NCBI GenBank assembly: GCA_017540585.1
Contig: JAFYAT010000119.1
Span: 1 to 64,000, forward strand
DNA length: 64,000 nt
Direction: 5' to 3'
Source: Bacteroidaceae bacterium
GTDB lineage: Bacteria; Bacteroidota; Bacteroidia; Bacteroidales; Bacteroidaceae
Made by a program: the position numbers and the translations under genes
Shown: piece after piece, positions 51,231-59,004 of the stretch
Numbering within the stretch: the stretch's first letter is position 1
How the letters are laid out: each line of letters opens with the position of its first letter
The notes under the pieces: model-generated
The model's input: the letters and a program-made list of their open reading frames with translations, nothing else
What the model was told of the DNA's origin: nothing
The model's database searches: none

Positions 51231-52115
51231 TTATGAATTAGAAATGAGTTTTTCGATACATTCCTTTAAGCTCTCTTCCCAATAAGGAACTTCGATGCCG
51301 TATGTCTGTTTAATCTTTGTCTTGTCGAGGACAGAGTAGTGTGGACGTGCGGCTGGGGTAGGGTATTCCTCTGTGTGGAGAGGACGAACCTTACATGTTG
51401 TTATGCCTGCTATGCGATGTATAGCCTTAGTGAAGTCGTACCAAGAGATGACTCCCTCGTTAGAGAAATGGTAAATGCCTGGCACGATACCCTTGTTGAT
51501 GGCGGTCATGATGACTACGGCAAGGTCACGTGCGTATGTAGGAGTGCCCACCTGATCAAATATAACGCCAAGTTCAGGTTTCTCCTTACCAAGACGAATC
51601 ATGGTCTTAACGAAGTTGTTGCCATAGATTGAATAGAGCCATGCTGTACGGATGACCATGCTCTTGGCACAGCCTGCCATGACTGCCTTCTCGCCAGCAA
51701 GTTTCGTTACTCCATATACGGAGTTAGGACATGTTGGCTGCTCCTCCTTGTATGGAGTATGGTTTGTTGCGTCAAACACGTAGTCAGTACTTACTTGAAT
51801 CATGCAACCGCCACGTTTGCCTACTGCCTGCGCAAGGTAACCCGGAGCTATGTTGTTGAGGAGATTACAGAACTCCTCTGATGACTCTGCCTTATCTACG
51901 GCTGTGAATGCAGCACAGTTGACTATGCAGTCTATATTGTTGTCTGTTACGAATTTTTCAACTGCTTCCTGATTGGTGATGTCAAGAACGGTTGCGTCAA
52001 GTCCATCTGGTATTACTACGTCCGTGAGGAAATACTTATGCTGTGGATTATCCTTGGCGAGAAGTTGCATCTCGTTGCCAAGCTGGCCATTACAGCCCGT
52101 AATCAATATGTTCAT
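51231..52115 (-). CDS. rfbD: dTDP-4-dehydrorhamnose reductase
   Basis: A 294-residue short-chain reductase (RmlD) that makes dTDP-L-rhamnose from dTDP-4-keto-L-rhamnose. Seen: the nucleotide motif ITGCNGQLGNEM, VNCAAFTAVDKAE, STDYVFDA and the catalytic YGVTKLAGE (YxxxK). It supplies rhamnose for surface polysaccharide. The other dTDP-rhamnose genes (rfbABC) are not next to it. It is the last of a minus-strand series, after DUF4924, with a repeat block in between. Confidence 0.93.
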   Translation of the reverse strand: MNILITGCNGQLGNEMQLLAKDNPQHKYFLTDVVIPDGLDATVLDITNQEAVEKFVTDNNIDCIVNCAAFTAVDKAESSEEFCNLLNNIAPGYLAQAVGKRGGCMIQVSTDYVFDATNHTPYKEEQPTCPNSVYGVTKLAGEKAVMAGCAKSMVIRTAWLYSIYGNNFVKTMIRLGKEKPELGVIFDQVGTPTYARDLAVVIMTAINKGIVPGIYHFSNEGVISWYDFTKAIHRIAGITTCKVRPLHTEEYPTPAARPHYSVLDKTKIKQTYGIEVPYWEESLKECIEKLISNS

Positions 52116-52119
52116 GGAG

Positions 52120-52200
52120 TTGAGTTTTAAGTTTTTGAGTTTTTAAGTTTTTATGTTCTTATGTTCTTAAGTTCCTGAGTTTTTAAGCTCTTAAGTTCTT
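52120..52200. repeat. 8-bp-type run upstream of rfbD
   Basis: Units such as GAGTTTTT, AAGTTTTT and ATGTTCTT, looser than at 35081-35248, in the leader of rfbD. Confidence 0.6.
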
Positions 52201-52215
52201 ATGTTGTTGAGGAAG

Positions 52216-52342
52216 GCTTTCGACCAAAGACGGTCGAAGTGGATAGCTCCACCTTGCATTAGTCACCCTCCCCATAGAGGGGGGGAAGGGATGGGGAAAG
52301 GGTCTATCTTACCCCCTCGTGGGAGGGATGGGGTGGGGCCTT
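52216..52342. repeat. Intergenic direct repeat, copy A
   Basis: About 120 bp beginning GCTTTCGACCAAAGACGGTC and continuing with ATAGCTCCACCTTGCATTAG and CCCTCCCCATAGAGGGGG, highly similar to 52942-53063. The copies flank the DUF4924 gene. It contains short self-complementary segments (CGACC...GGTCG; CCCTCCCC...GGGGAGG). Confidence 0.85.
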
Positions 52343-52884
52343 TACACCTCCAGCTCGTTTGCCTTATCCTTCTTATAGTATTCGCTAAGCATGCTGAGCA
52401 TTTTGACGATGTTGTCAATGGCAGAGGCTGTCTCTGCTGTTACTGGCTTGCCCTGTGCCTTGAGGAGCATTACCATGTATAGTGCATCGAAACAATTTTC
52501 AATCTCAGACTTGTCCTGTCCGTTGCTCTTGTTGCGGTACTCTACGATAAATGGTAGTGCCTTGTAATAGGCTGCAGAGTAGAATGGAAACTTAGGCGAC
52601 TTGAGAACCTGAAGATGAATGTCTGTAAGAAGAAGGATGATGTTCTTGTTTATCTGAAGGTGACCTTGTTCCTCCACTCCTTCCTCGTGCATCATTTGTA
52701 TGAGGCTTTCGTACCATCCTTTAAGAGTGTTACTACGTTCTTCGTCAAGCTTGAACTTAGGAATGTAGTCGCTTGCAATCTTGTCGATGTCAAGATTGTA
52801 TGCCCTGATGGTGTCTTCTATTTGCCACATATAAAGAAGATACTCTGCTATATTTGCTTGTTTTAATTGCTCTGAAATGTACAC
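52342..52884 (-). CDS. DUF4924 family protein
   Basis: A 180-residue cytoplasmic, mainly helical protein (YISEQLKQANIAEYLLYMWQIEDTIR; EGVEEQGHLQINKNI; FYSAAYYKALPFIVEYRNK), matching the DUF4924 family as I recall it; function unknown. Translation starts at GTG 52884: an in-frame TAG lies two codons upstream and no in-frame ATG precedes the conserved start. It sits between two copies of a 120-bp repeat, within a minus-strand series ending in rfbD. Confidence 0.78.
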   Translation of the reverse strand: MYISEQLKQANIAEYLLYMWQIEDTIRAYNLDIDKIASDYIPKFKLDEERSNTLKGWYESLIQMMHEEGVEEQGHLQINKNIILLLTDIHLQVLKSPKFPFYSAAYYKALPFIVEYRNKSNGQDKSEIENCFDALYMVMLLKAQGKPVTAETASAIDNIVKMLSMLSEYYKKDKANELEV

Positions 52885-52941
52885 GTCCTAACCTTATTGA
52901 ATTAAAAGTTGAGTTCTTAAGTTTTTAAGTTATTGCGGATT

Positions 52942-53063
52942 GCTTTCGACCAAAGACGGTCGAAAGGGATAGCTCCACCTTGCATTAGTCACCCTCCCCA
53001 TAGAGGGGGAGGGATGGGGAGAGGGTCTATCTTTCCCTCGTGGGAGGGATGGAAAGAGGGTCT
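52942..53063. repeat. Intergenic direct repeat, copy B
   Basis: Partner of 52216-52342 in the same orientation. Present in the gap between the LysE and DUF4924 genes. Confidence 0.85.
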
Positions 53064-53780
53064 TTAGTACATCGACGGTATGCTATTGCCTGTGAGTGTC
53101 CATATTGCAACTACGGCAGAGACAATCATCACGATAACACCAATGACCCTATTGATAATCCATAGACCTCTTTCTTCAAAGCGGTTCCTTACCTTGTCCA
53201 CGAGCCATGAAAGCACGAACCACCATAGGAGTGCTCCTATGACAATAAAGATGTAACCTGCTATCTGTGGTATCGGGTTGTCTGGAACAATGAACGTGAA
53301 CTGACCAAACATTGCCAAGAAGAGGAATACGATACCCGGGTTAAGGAATGTGGTTGAGAATCCTGTGATGAATGTTGTCACGAGACTTCCCTTGTTGTGT
53401 GATACGTTGCGTATCTCTCCTGCAGGATTGCTATGGAACGTGTAGATACCGAATATGAAAAGTAGGGCACATCCCACAAGCTTCATCCAGAAGAGAAGGT
53501 GCGGGTCTTCGATGTAATCCACCACGAATGACATTCCATAACCTGTTATTATTGCATATATGATGTCGCTGAGGGCGGCTCCACATCCTGTGGCGAAACC
53601 GTACCAACGTCCTTTGTTGAGTGTGCGCTGAATACACAGAACGCCTGTAGGTCCCATAGGGGCAGACACAACTATACCAATAATGGCACCCTTGACAATC
53701 ATTTCCATCAGTCCGATGGTCTGTTGCCAAGGTATGAAGTTTGGTATGTTCTGTATATCTGCGCTTAGTTGTAGTAGCAT
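53064..53780 (-). CDS. LysE-family amino-acid exporter
   Basis: A 238-residue inner-membrane protein with six hydrophobic segments. Near the N-terminus is GIVVSAPMGPTGVLCIQRTLNKGRWYGFATGCGAALSD, the LysE/RhtB signature. C-terminal helices (IAGYIFIVIGALLWWFVLSWL; VIGVIVMIVSAVVAIWTL) complete the fold. It probably exports an amino acid or derivative. It starts 9 bp after the asparaginase stop, so export of aspartate-related products is conceivable but not shown. Confidence 0.88.
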   Translation of the reverse strand: MLLQLSADIQNIPNFIPWQQTIGLMEMIVKGAIIGIVVSAPMGPTGVLCIQRTLNKGRWYGFATGCGAALSDIIYAIITGYGMSFVVDYIEDPHLLFWMKLVGCALLFIFGIYTFHSNPAGEIRNVSHNKGSLVTTFITGFSTTFLNPGIVFLFLAMFGQFTFIVPDNPIPQIAGYIFIVIGALLWWFVLSWLVDKVRNRFEERGLWIINRVIGVIVMIVSAVVAIWTLTGNSIPSMY

Positions 53781-53789
53781 AAAGTTTTT

Positions 53790-54848
53790 TTAATCGGTTT
53801 GTTCTCCAGCAATGTTCTTGCTCATAAGATGGCGTACCTCAGTAGGACGGAAACCACGTCCAAAGAGAACCATGAGCTTTGTCAAAGCTGCTTCGATGGT
53901 CATGTCGTGACCGCTGATGACACCTGCCTCGATGAGTTGGAGACCTGTCTCGTATAATCCCATCTCAACGCCACCACTCTGACACTGGGTGATGTTGACT
54001 ATCACCTTGCTGTCTTCTGTTGCCTTGCGTATGGCGTCTATGAGCCATTGCTGGCGTGGGGCATTGCCCGAACCGAAGGCACGGAACACGATTCCCTTGA
54101 TGCACTTCATGGCAAACACCTGCTCTACGGTCTGCTGCTGGATGCCAGGGAAGAGCGAGAGTGCGATGACCTCTGTGCTCAGTTCTGTGTGTGCCTTGAA
54201 AGGACTTGTGTGTGGCGTGCGGTAGATAGCCGCCTCGTTGAAATGTATGTTGATAGCCGATGTTGCAAGGCTTGGATAGTTGTACGAAGAGAATGCGTTG
54301 AAGCTCTCGGAGCTTGACTTCGTACATCTGTTTCCTCTGAAGAGTTGATGACCGAAGAATACACATACCTCCTGTATGATTGGGTGTCCGTCCTTGTCTT
54401 GTGCGGCTGCCAGTTCGATGGCTGTTATGAGGTTCTCCTTTCCGTCTGTTCGAAGTGCTCCGATAGGCAGCTGCGAACCTGTTAGTATGACTGGCTTTCC
54501 GAGGTTCTCAAGCATGAAGCTGAGTGCCGATGCGGTGTAAGCCATTGTGTCTGTTCCGTGAAGAATCACGAAACCGTCGAATTTGTCGTAGTTATAGTCG
54601 ATAATCTTCACAATCTTTGCCCATAGTGAAGGCTGCATGTCTGACGAGTCGATAGGCGGGTCAAACTGGTAGTTGTGGAGTATGTAGTCAAATTGGTTGA
54701 GTTCAGGAACATGCTTGGTGAGATGGTCAAAGTTGAATGTCTCGAGTGCTCCTGTCTCTGGGTTGCGTATCATACCGATTGTACCTCCGGTATAGATAAG
54801 CATAAGCCGCTTGCGTGGCTTGTAGTATATGTTGTTATTTTTTAACAT
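53790..54848 (-). CDS. ansA: Type I L-asparaginase
   Basis: A 352-residue enzyme that hydrolyses L-asparagine to aspartate and ammonia. Both threonine-containing active-site motifs are present: IYTGGTIGM near residue 16-24 and ILHGTDTMAYTASALSFML near residue 98. There is no signal peptide, so it is cytoplasmic, as expected of the type I enzyme. It lies between the esterase (12 bp gap) and the LysE gene (9 bp gap), in one operon. Confidence 0.93.
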   Translation of the reverse strand: MLKNNNIYYKPRKRLMLIYTGGTIGMIRNPETGALETFNFDHLTKHVPELNQFDYILHNYQFDPPIDSSDMQPSLWAKIVKIIDYNYDKFDGFVILHGTDTMAYTASALSFMLENLGKPVILTGSQLPIGALRTDGKENLITAIELAAAQDKDGHPIIQEVCVFFGHQLFRGNRCTKSSSESFNAFSSYNYPSLATSAINIHFNEAAIYRTPHTSPFKAHTELSTEVIALSLFPGIQQQTVEQVFAMKCIKGIVFRAFGSGNAPRQQWLIDAIRKATEDSKVIVNITQCQSGGVEMGLYETGLQLIEAGVISGHDMTIEAALTKLMVLFGRGFRPTEVRHLMSKNIAGEQTD

Positions 54849-54860
54849 AAAGTGTTTGCG

Positions 54861-55712
54861 TTATTTGAGAGTCTTGATCCATGCCGTAAGGTCTGCCATC
54901 ATCTCTTTGTGATATTTGAAGTCCTTTCTGCATCCCCATCCGTGTCCGCCCGAAGGATAGATGTGCATCGTGGCTGGCACGTTGTGACGACGTAGGGCGA
55001 GGTAGTAGTTCACGCTGTTAGGCGAAGGCACTACCTTGTCATCGTCTGAGAGCAGAAGTATGGCTGGTGGTGTGTTGGATGACACCTGAAGGTCGTTGCT
55101 GTAGAGGTCAACCGTCTCCTTTGTAGGCTTCTTTCCTATGAGGAACAGGCGTGACCACTTGTGAGTGTAATTCCAATCCATGCTTATCACTGGGTAGAAA
55201 AGTATCTGAAAGTTCGGTTCTGTACCCGGAAGGCTATGTGTTGCAACTGTCGAAGCGAGGTGTCCACCTGCACTTGAGCCCATGATGCCAACCTTGTTAG
55301 GCTTGATTCCCCACTTCTCAGCATTCTCCCTCACGATGCGGAGTGCTTCCTTTGCATCGCTGATAGGTACGTCTGTCACTTCGTGTGGCATTCGGTACTT
55401 GAGTACCACGAACGCAAATCCGAGGTCGTTGAAGTATGGCGCCCAGTCGTAGCCTTCGTGACCAGTGGCAAGATGAGAATATCCACCGCCAGGCAGACAT
55501 AGCACAGCCATGCCGTTAGCCTTGCTCTTCTCTGGCAGGAACACCCTGATGTTAGGCTTGAAGTTCTGCTTTGAATCGTCAAATGGCTCAGTCTTGTCTA
55601 TGCCATTGCTGTTTGGCAGACCGTCTTGCCAAAGGTCGATGCTTATTGGCTCTTGTGCATTGGCTGCAAAGGTTGCAAATATGCACATTATGGCTGCAAG
55701 TAATCTTCTCAT
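54861..55712 (-). CDS. Secreted alpha/beta-hydrolase, acetyl esterase-like
   Basis: A 283-residue protein with signal peptide MRRLLAAIMCIFATFAANAQ. The oxyanion motif CLPGGGYS, the nucleophile GSSAGG (Ser), the Asp in LLSDDDKVVP and the His in GGHGWG form a complete catalytic set. The family includes xylan acetyl esterases and other small-ester hydrolases in Prevotella; the position near a glucuronoxylan cluster (about 10 kb away) makes acetyl-xylan a reasonable guess. It is first in a minus-strand series with asparaginase and LysE. A -7 match (CAAAAATA on the plus strand, 55749-55756) lies 37 bp upstream. Confidence 0.83.
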   Translation of the reverse strand: MRRLLAAIMCIFATFAANAQEPISIDLWQDGLPNSNGIDKTEPFDDSKQNFKPNIRVFLPEKSKANGMAVLCLPGGGYSHLATGHEGYDWAPYFNDLGFAFVVLKYRMPHEVTDVPISDAKEALRIVRENAEKWGIKPNKVGIMGSSAGGHLASTVATHSLPGTEPNFQILFYPVISMDWNYTHKWSRLFLIGKKPTKETVDLYSNDLQVSSNTPPAILLLSDDDKVVPSPNSVNYYLALRRHNVPATMHIYPSGGHGWGCRKDFKYHKEMMADLTAWIKTLK

Positions 55713-55799
55713 CCTTGATAAATATTTAGAAATAACTTAAACTTCGTGCAAAAATAGTCATTTTTTTATAGAATCTAATTGGTTTACTCAAACTTTTTG

Positions 55800-55807
55800 T
55801 ACTTTTG
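55800..55807 (+). promoter_or_regulatory. -7 box for the ROK glucokinase
   Basis: TACTTTTG, full consensus, 36 bp before the ATG of the divergent ROK gene. Confidence 0.55.
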
Positions 55808-55843
55808 CTGATGTAAAAGTACAAACCTAATACAAAAATCAAA

Positions 55844-56809
55844 ATGAAACCATACGTTATTGGTGTTGACCTTGGAGGTACAAACACCGTTTTTGGAATC
55901 GTCGATAAGGACGGAAACATAATTGCTGAAGACTCAATAAAGACACAGAAGTATGCTACGGCAGAAGAGTTCGTGGATGCTGGTGTCGAGTGTCTTAATG
56001 GTGTAATCTCTCGTGTAGGCGGACTTGAGAATATTCAGGGAATGGGTATTGGTGCGCCTAATGGAAATTATTATAACGGAACAATCGAGTTTGCTCCAAA
56101 CCTCTCTTGGGGACATACAGGCGTTGTGCCTCTTGCTAAGATGTTCAGCGAGAAACTCGGAGGACTTGGTGTAAAGCTTACTAATGATGCTAATGCTGCA
56201 GCCATGGGTGAGATGGCATACGGAGTGGCTCAGGGTATGAAAAATTTTATTGTCATCACTCTCGGAACAGGAGTAGGCTCTGGTATCGTCGTAAATGGAC
56301 AACTCGTCTATGGTCATGATGCTTTCGCAGGTGAACTTGGACACGTCATCATGGTACGTGGCAAGGAAGGCCGTAAGTGTGGATGTGGACGTACGGGATG
56401 CCTTGAGGCTTATTGTTCTGCTACAGGTGTAGCACGTACAGCACGTGAGATTCTTGCCAATACCGACCGCCCATCTCTCCTTCGTGAGAAGCCAGCCGAA
56501 GAGATTGAATCTCTTGACGTAAGCATAGCAGCAGGCAAGGGTGATGCTGTAGCTCAGGAGATATTCGATTTCACAGGCAAGATGCTTGGCGAGGCATGTG
56601 CTGACTTTACAGCATTCTCAAGTCCTGAGGCTTACATCTTCTTCGGAGGACTCTGTCGTGCAGGTGAGCTTATCATGAAGCCAATCCGTGAGTCATACGA
56701 GGCGAGCGTTCTTCCTATCTTCCGTGGCAAGGCTAAGTTCCTTATCTCAGGTCTAATGGACAAGAATGCTGCCGTACTCGGAGCAAGTGCTCTCGGATGG
56801 GAAGCATAG
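55844..56809 (+). CDS. ROK-family glucokinase
   Basis: A 321-residue sugar kinase. ATP-binding motif VDLGGTNTVFGIVD is at residues 8-21. The catalytic Asp is in LTNDANAAAMGE, and the ROK zinc site CGCGRTGCLE lies near residue 182, after GELGHVIM. It phosphorylates glucose (or a related hexose) in the cytoplasm. There is no DNA-binding domain, so it is a kinase rather than a ROK repressor. A terminator follows at 56871-56908. Confidence 0.92.
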   Translation: MKPYVIGVDLGGTNTVFGIVDKDGNIIAEDSIKTQKYATAEEFVDAGVECLNGVISRVGGLENIQGMGIGAPNGNYYNGTIEFAPNLSWGHTGVVPLAKMFSEKLGGLGVKLTNDANAAAMGEMAYGVAQGMKNFIVITLGTGVGSGIVVNGQLVYGHDAFAGELGHVIMVRGKEGRKCGCGRTGCLEAYCSATGVARTAREILANTDRPSLLREKPAEEIESLDVSIAAGKGDAVAQEIFDFTGKMLGEACADFTAFSSPEAYIFFGGLCRAGELIMKPIRESYEASVLPIFRGKAKFLISGLMDKNAAVLGASALGWEA

Positions 56810-56870
56810 CTTGCATCACTCGTTCCTCGTGATGCAAGAGTTAAAAGTTAAAAATTAAAAGTTAAAAGCT

Positions 56871-56908
56871 AAAAAGGCTATGGCTCAGATGCGAGTCATA
56901 GCCTTTTT
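56871..56908 (+). terminator. Terminator after the ROK gene
   Basis: Stem AAAAAGGCTATG / CATAGCCTTTTT around GCTCAGATGCGAGT. An identical copy lies at 58896-58933. Confidence 0.9.
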
Positions 56909-57007
56909 CGTTTTGTTTTTCCTTTGTGCTTTCGCCTTTTTTGCTTTTCTTTGCAAAATATTTTGAAAGAACGCACATTTTGTGTGACTTAAAACTCTAA
57001 TTGGTAG

Positions 57008-58003
57008 ATGGGTAAGAAAAAGAATCATGTAAGTTGGGGGAAGACTCCACATTTGAATAAACAGCTGAAAAATATTTATCCTGAAGTGACATCTTCCTTA
57101 CCAACAAGGCAGATATTAACGTATGTGTATAGGCTTTTGTTGAAGAATGTCTTGCTGATCTTTGTTTTGGGATTAGTATGCTTCTTTCTGCATGTTGCAG
57201 ATTATGATTTGCTTGATTGGAAGATTTATGTATTAGTTTTTTTGCTTTGGGGACTAATACATTTTTCCCAGAAAAAAGAGATAGATGTTTTATATAACGA
57301 TAAGAGACAGTTCCTTTTAGAATTCCTTTCTATGGTAGTCGTCGCACTTTGTACATTTTGTCTTTATATCTTCCTGTATGATGTAACTGTGGATGTCGTA
57401 AATTATGATTCTGTAAAGGATGTGAAAAAATGGGATGCGGATTATTATGTCTTTAAGGAAGAATGTGTCGTAGATACAACAAAATATGGTGAGGATGTTC
57501 TACGTAAAGAATGGGAAACAAGTAGGTCGGGATTGTCACTAAATATATGCTTTACTGTGTATTATACTGCTCCTGTCGTTGGGACAGAGGATGTCTATTT
57601 TGCAAAACAGCTATATAGTGATACTTTGCATCAAAGTAGAATCGAAAAATGGAAAAAAGATGAATTGGCATTTTATAATGCTTTCATGAAAAGGTATAAT
57701 GAGAACATGAGGGCAAATCAGGAAAAGATTCCGTCTAGGGTGTATAGACTTGTTACGAATCATAATGATCTTGAACATTATGAGGTTGCTATGACGTATG
57801 GATGGTTAAAAGAATATAAATATCATGATAGGGGGAATGTCTATTTTCTGGAGGCTTCTGATTATCCACATATCCGTATGGGGTTTGTTTATGTGTTCTT
57901 TTTCTCTTTGTTATTGTATTCTTTCTTTGTGTTTTTAATTTACCGAAATAATGGTTTGGTTGTCTCTCCAACTCCTTTTGCTTGGGGTGATTGCAAGCAT
58001 TAG
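57008..58003 (+). CDS. Hypothetical membrane protein
   Basis: A 331-residue protein with three hydrophobic segments near the N-terminus (about 48-65, 71-87, 105-124) and one near the C-terminus (about 297-316). The long polar middle segment (about 125-290) probably lies on one side of the membrane. AT-rich, non-preferred codons differ from the metabolic genes around it, suggesting recent acquisition. No family was recognised. The last codons (FAWGDCKH) and the following 30 bp are duplicated at 60169-60213. Confidence 0.65.
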   Translation: MGKKKNHVSWGKTPHLNKQLKNIYPEVTSSLPTRQILTYVYRLLLKNVLLIFVLGLVCFFLHVADYDLLDWKIYVLVFLLWGLIHFSQKKEIDVLYNDKRQFLLEFLSMVVVALCTFCLYIFLYDVTVDVVNYDSVKDVKKWDADYYVFKEECVVDTTKYGEDVLRKEWETSRSGLSLNICFTVYYTAPVVGTEDVYFAKQLYSDTLHQSRIEKWKKDELAFYNAFMKRYNENMRANQEKIPSRVYRLVTNHNDLEHYEVAMTYGWLKEYKYHDRGNVYFLEASDYPHIRMGFVYVFFFSLLLYSFFVFLIYRNNGLVVSPTPFAWGDCKH

Positions 58004-58020
58004 TAGTCAGGTTTGTGTTG
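57976..58020. repeat. 45-bp duplicated segment, copy A
   Basis: TTTTGCTTGGGGTGATTGCA... to GTTTGTGTTG: the 3' end of the 57008 gene and its flank. Copy B at 60169-60213 differs at one base. Confidence 0.9.
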
Positions 58021-58128
58021 TTTGAAATTTAGAGTGCGTAATAGTTGTGCTTAAGATTTCAAATAAGGCTGGTCTTATTGTAAATTGTGTAAAATAGTAT
58101 TGCTTTTAATATTTTTCTTCGTAATTTC

Positions 58129-58159
58129 TTTGATGGTAGTATTAGTTTTCGTACTTTTG
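58129..58159 (+). promoter_or_regulatory. Promoter of the hicA-hicB pair
   Basis: TTTG at 58129-58132, 19-bp spacer, TACTTTTG at 58152-58159, 26 bp before the hicA ATG. Confidence 0.8.
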
Positions 58160-58185
58160 TGGCGTTCTAATTTCAAAACTTTGTT

Positions 58186-58371
58186 ATGAAGTATAATGAA
58201 TTAGAAAAGCTTCTGAGGAAGGCTGGATGCTACGACACGGGTGATACTCAGAGCGGACATCCGCTTTGGTACAGTCCGATTACAGGATGAAGATTCAGAA
58301 TGAGTCACCATAAAAGTGAAGAAGTGGCACGAGGCACTTTGGGAGCGATTAGGATGGCTGCGGGGATTTGA
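58186..58371 (+). pseudogene. hicA: hicA-like toxin gene with in-frame stop
   Basis: The frame encodes MKYNELEKLLRKAGCYDTG then SGHPLWYSPITG, TGA at 58288-58290, and in the same frame RFRMSHHKSEEVARGTLGAI plus RMAAGI and a stop. Apart from the TGA, it reads as a complete HicA mRNA-interferase-type domain of 61 residues, with the GH and HH motifs. A single base change in codon 35 explains the stop. With the toxin cut to 34 residues the locus is probably silent, unless the stop is read through. The promoter is intact. Confidence 0.75.
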
Positions 58372-58417
58372 TTCCCCGTGGCTGACTTAGGATACAAAAA
58401 CAAAAACTGTTTTGAAG

Positions 58418-58822
58418 ATGAAAGAAATTGATGCGATTATTGAACAGGCTTCTGATGGAAACTATAGTATCTATCATGATGTGGATGCTCTCCCTTATCT
58501 TATTACGGGTACGGGAAAGACTGTGGAGCTGGCAAAGGCTGATTTCATTCAGGGATATGAGGACATGAAACAATATAGTCTTGAGCAAGGAGAGGATTTC
58601 GTCGAGGTTAATTGGCGTTGGACGTATGATACGGCAACATTTCTTCGTGATTATGCCTTTGCTTTTTCACTTGCAGGCTTGTCTCGAATTACAGGAGTGA
58701 ATCAGGGTATCTTGTCGCATTACGTCAATGGTACGTCACGTCCTTCTGCAAAGACAATTGCAAAGATACAGAATGGTATATCTGTATTTGCCAGAACTCT
58801 TTCAGATGTGAAATTTGTATGA
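58418..58822 (+). CDS. hicB: HicB-like antitoxin
   Basis: A 134-residue protein. The N-terminal HicB fold (DGNYSIYHDVDALPYLITGTGKTVELAKADFI) is followed by a C-terminal helix-turn-helix (LAGLSRITGVNQGILSHYVNGTSRPSAKTIAKIQNGI). It would bind the HicA toxin and repress the operon. ATG 58418 is chosen over the TTG at 58412. The last codons TTT GTA TGA coincide with the start of a segment duplicated from 60698, so the native C-terminus may have been replaced there. Confidence 0.82.
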   Translation: MKEIDAIIEQASDGNYSIYHDVDALPYLITGTGKTVELAKADFIQGYEDMKQYSLEQGEDFVEVNWRWTYDTATFLRDYAFAFSLAGLSRITGVNQGILSHYVNGTSRPSAKTIAKIQNGISVFARTLSDVKFV

Positions 58823-58933
58823 TGATGTCTGCTGTTTCCATGGTGGTAATGGCAGATGATATGACACAAGAGTTAAAAATTAAAAGTTAAAAGCTAAAAA
58901 GGCTATGGCTCAGATGCGAGTCATAGCCTTTTT
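58814..58933. repeat. Chimeric scar: signal-peptide fragment plus copied terminator
   Basis: 58814-58867 matches 60698-60754 (the signal-peptide codons of the FMN-binding gene) with three mismatches and a 3-bp gap. 58871-58933 matches the sequence ending at 56908 (the ROK terminator). The second part still forms a good terminator (58896-58933). The fragment encodes MMMSAVSMVVMADDMTQEL before a stop and is not a functional gene. Confidence 0.85.
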
Positions 58934-59004
58934 TAGCTATTTCTATTTGAAAGACAAATCTGAGTAATTGCTTTCTGCGTAAAATTACAAAATAATTAAA
59001 TGAA

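Noticed and set aside
58375..58391. GGGGATTTGATTCCCC hairpin between hicA and hicB as a terminator
   Set aside because: It overlaps the hicA stop and lacks a T run; it would cut the operon in two, so it is not called.
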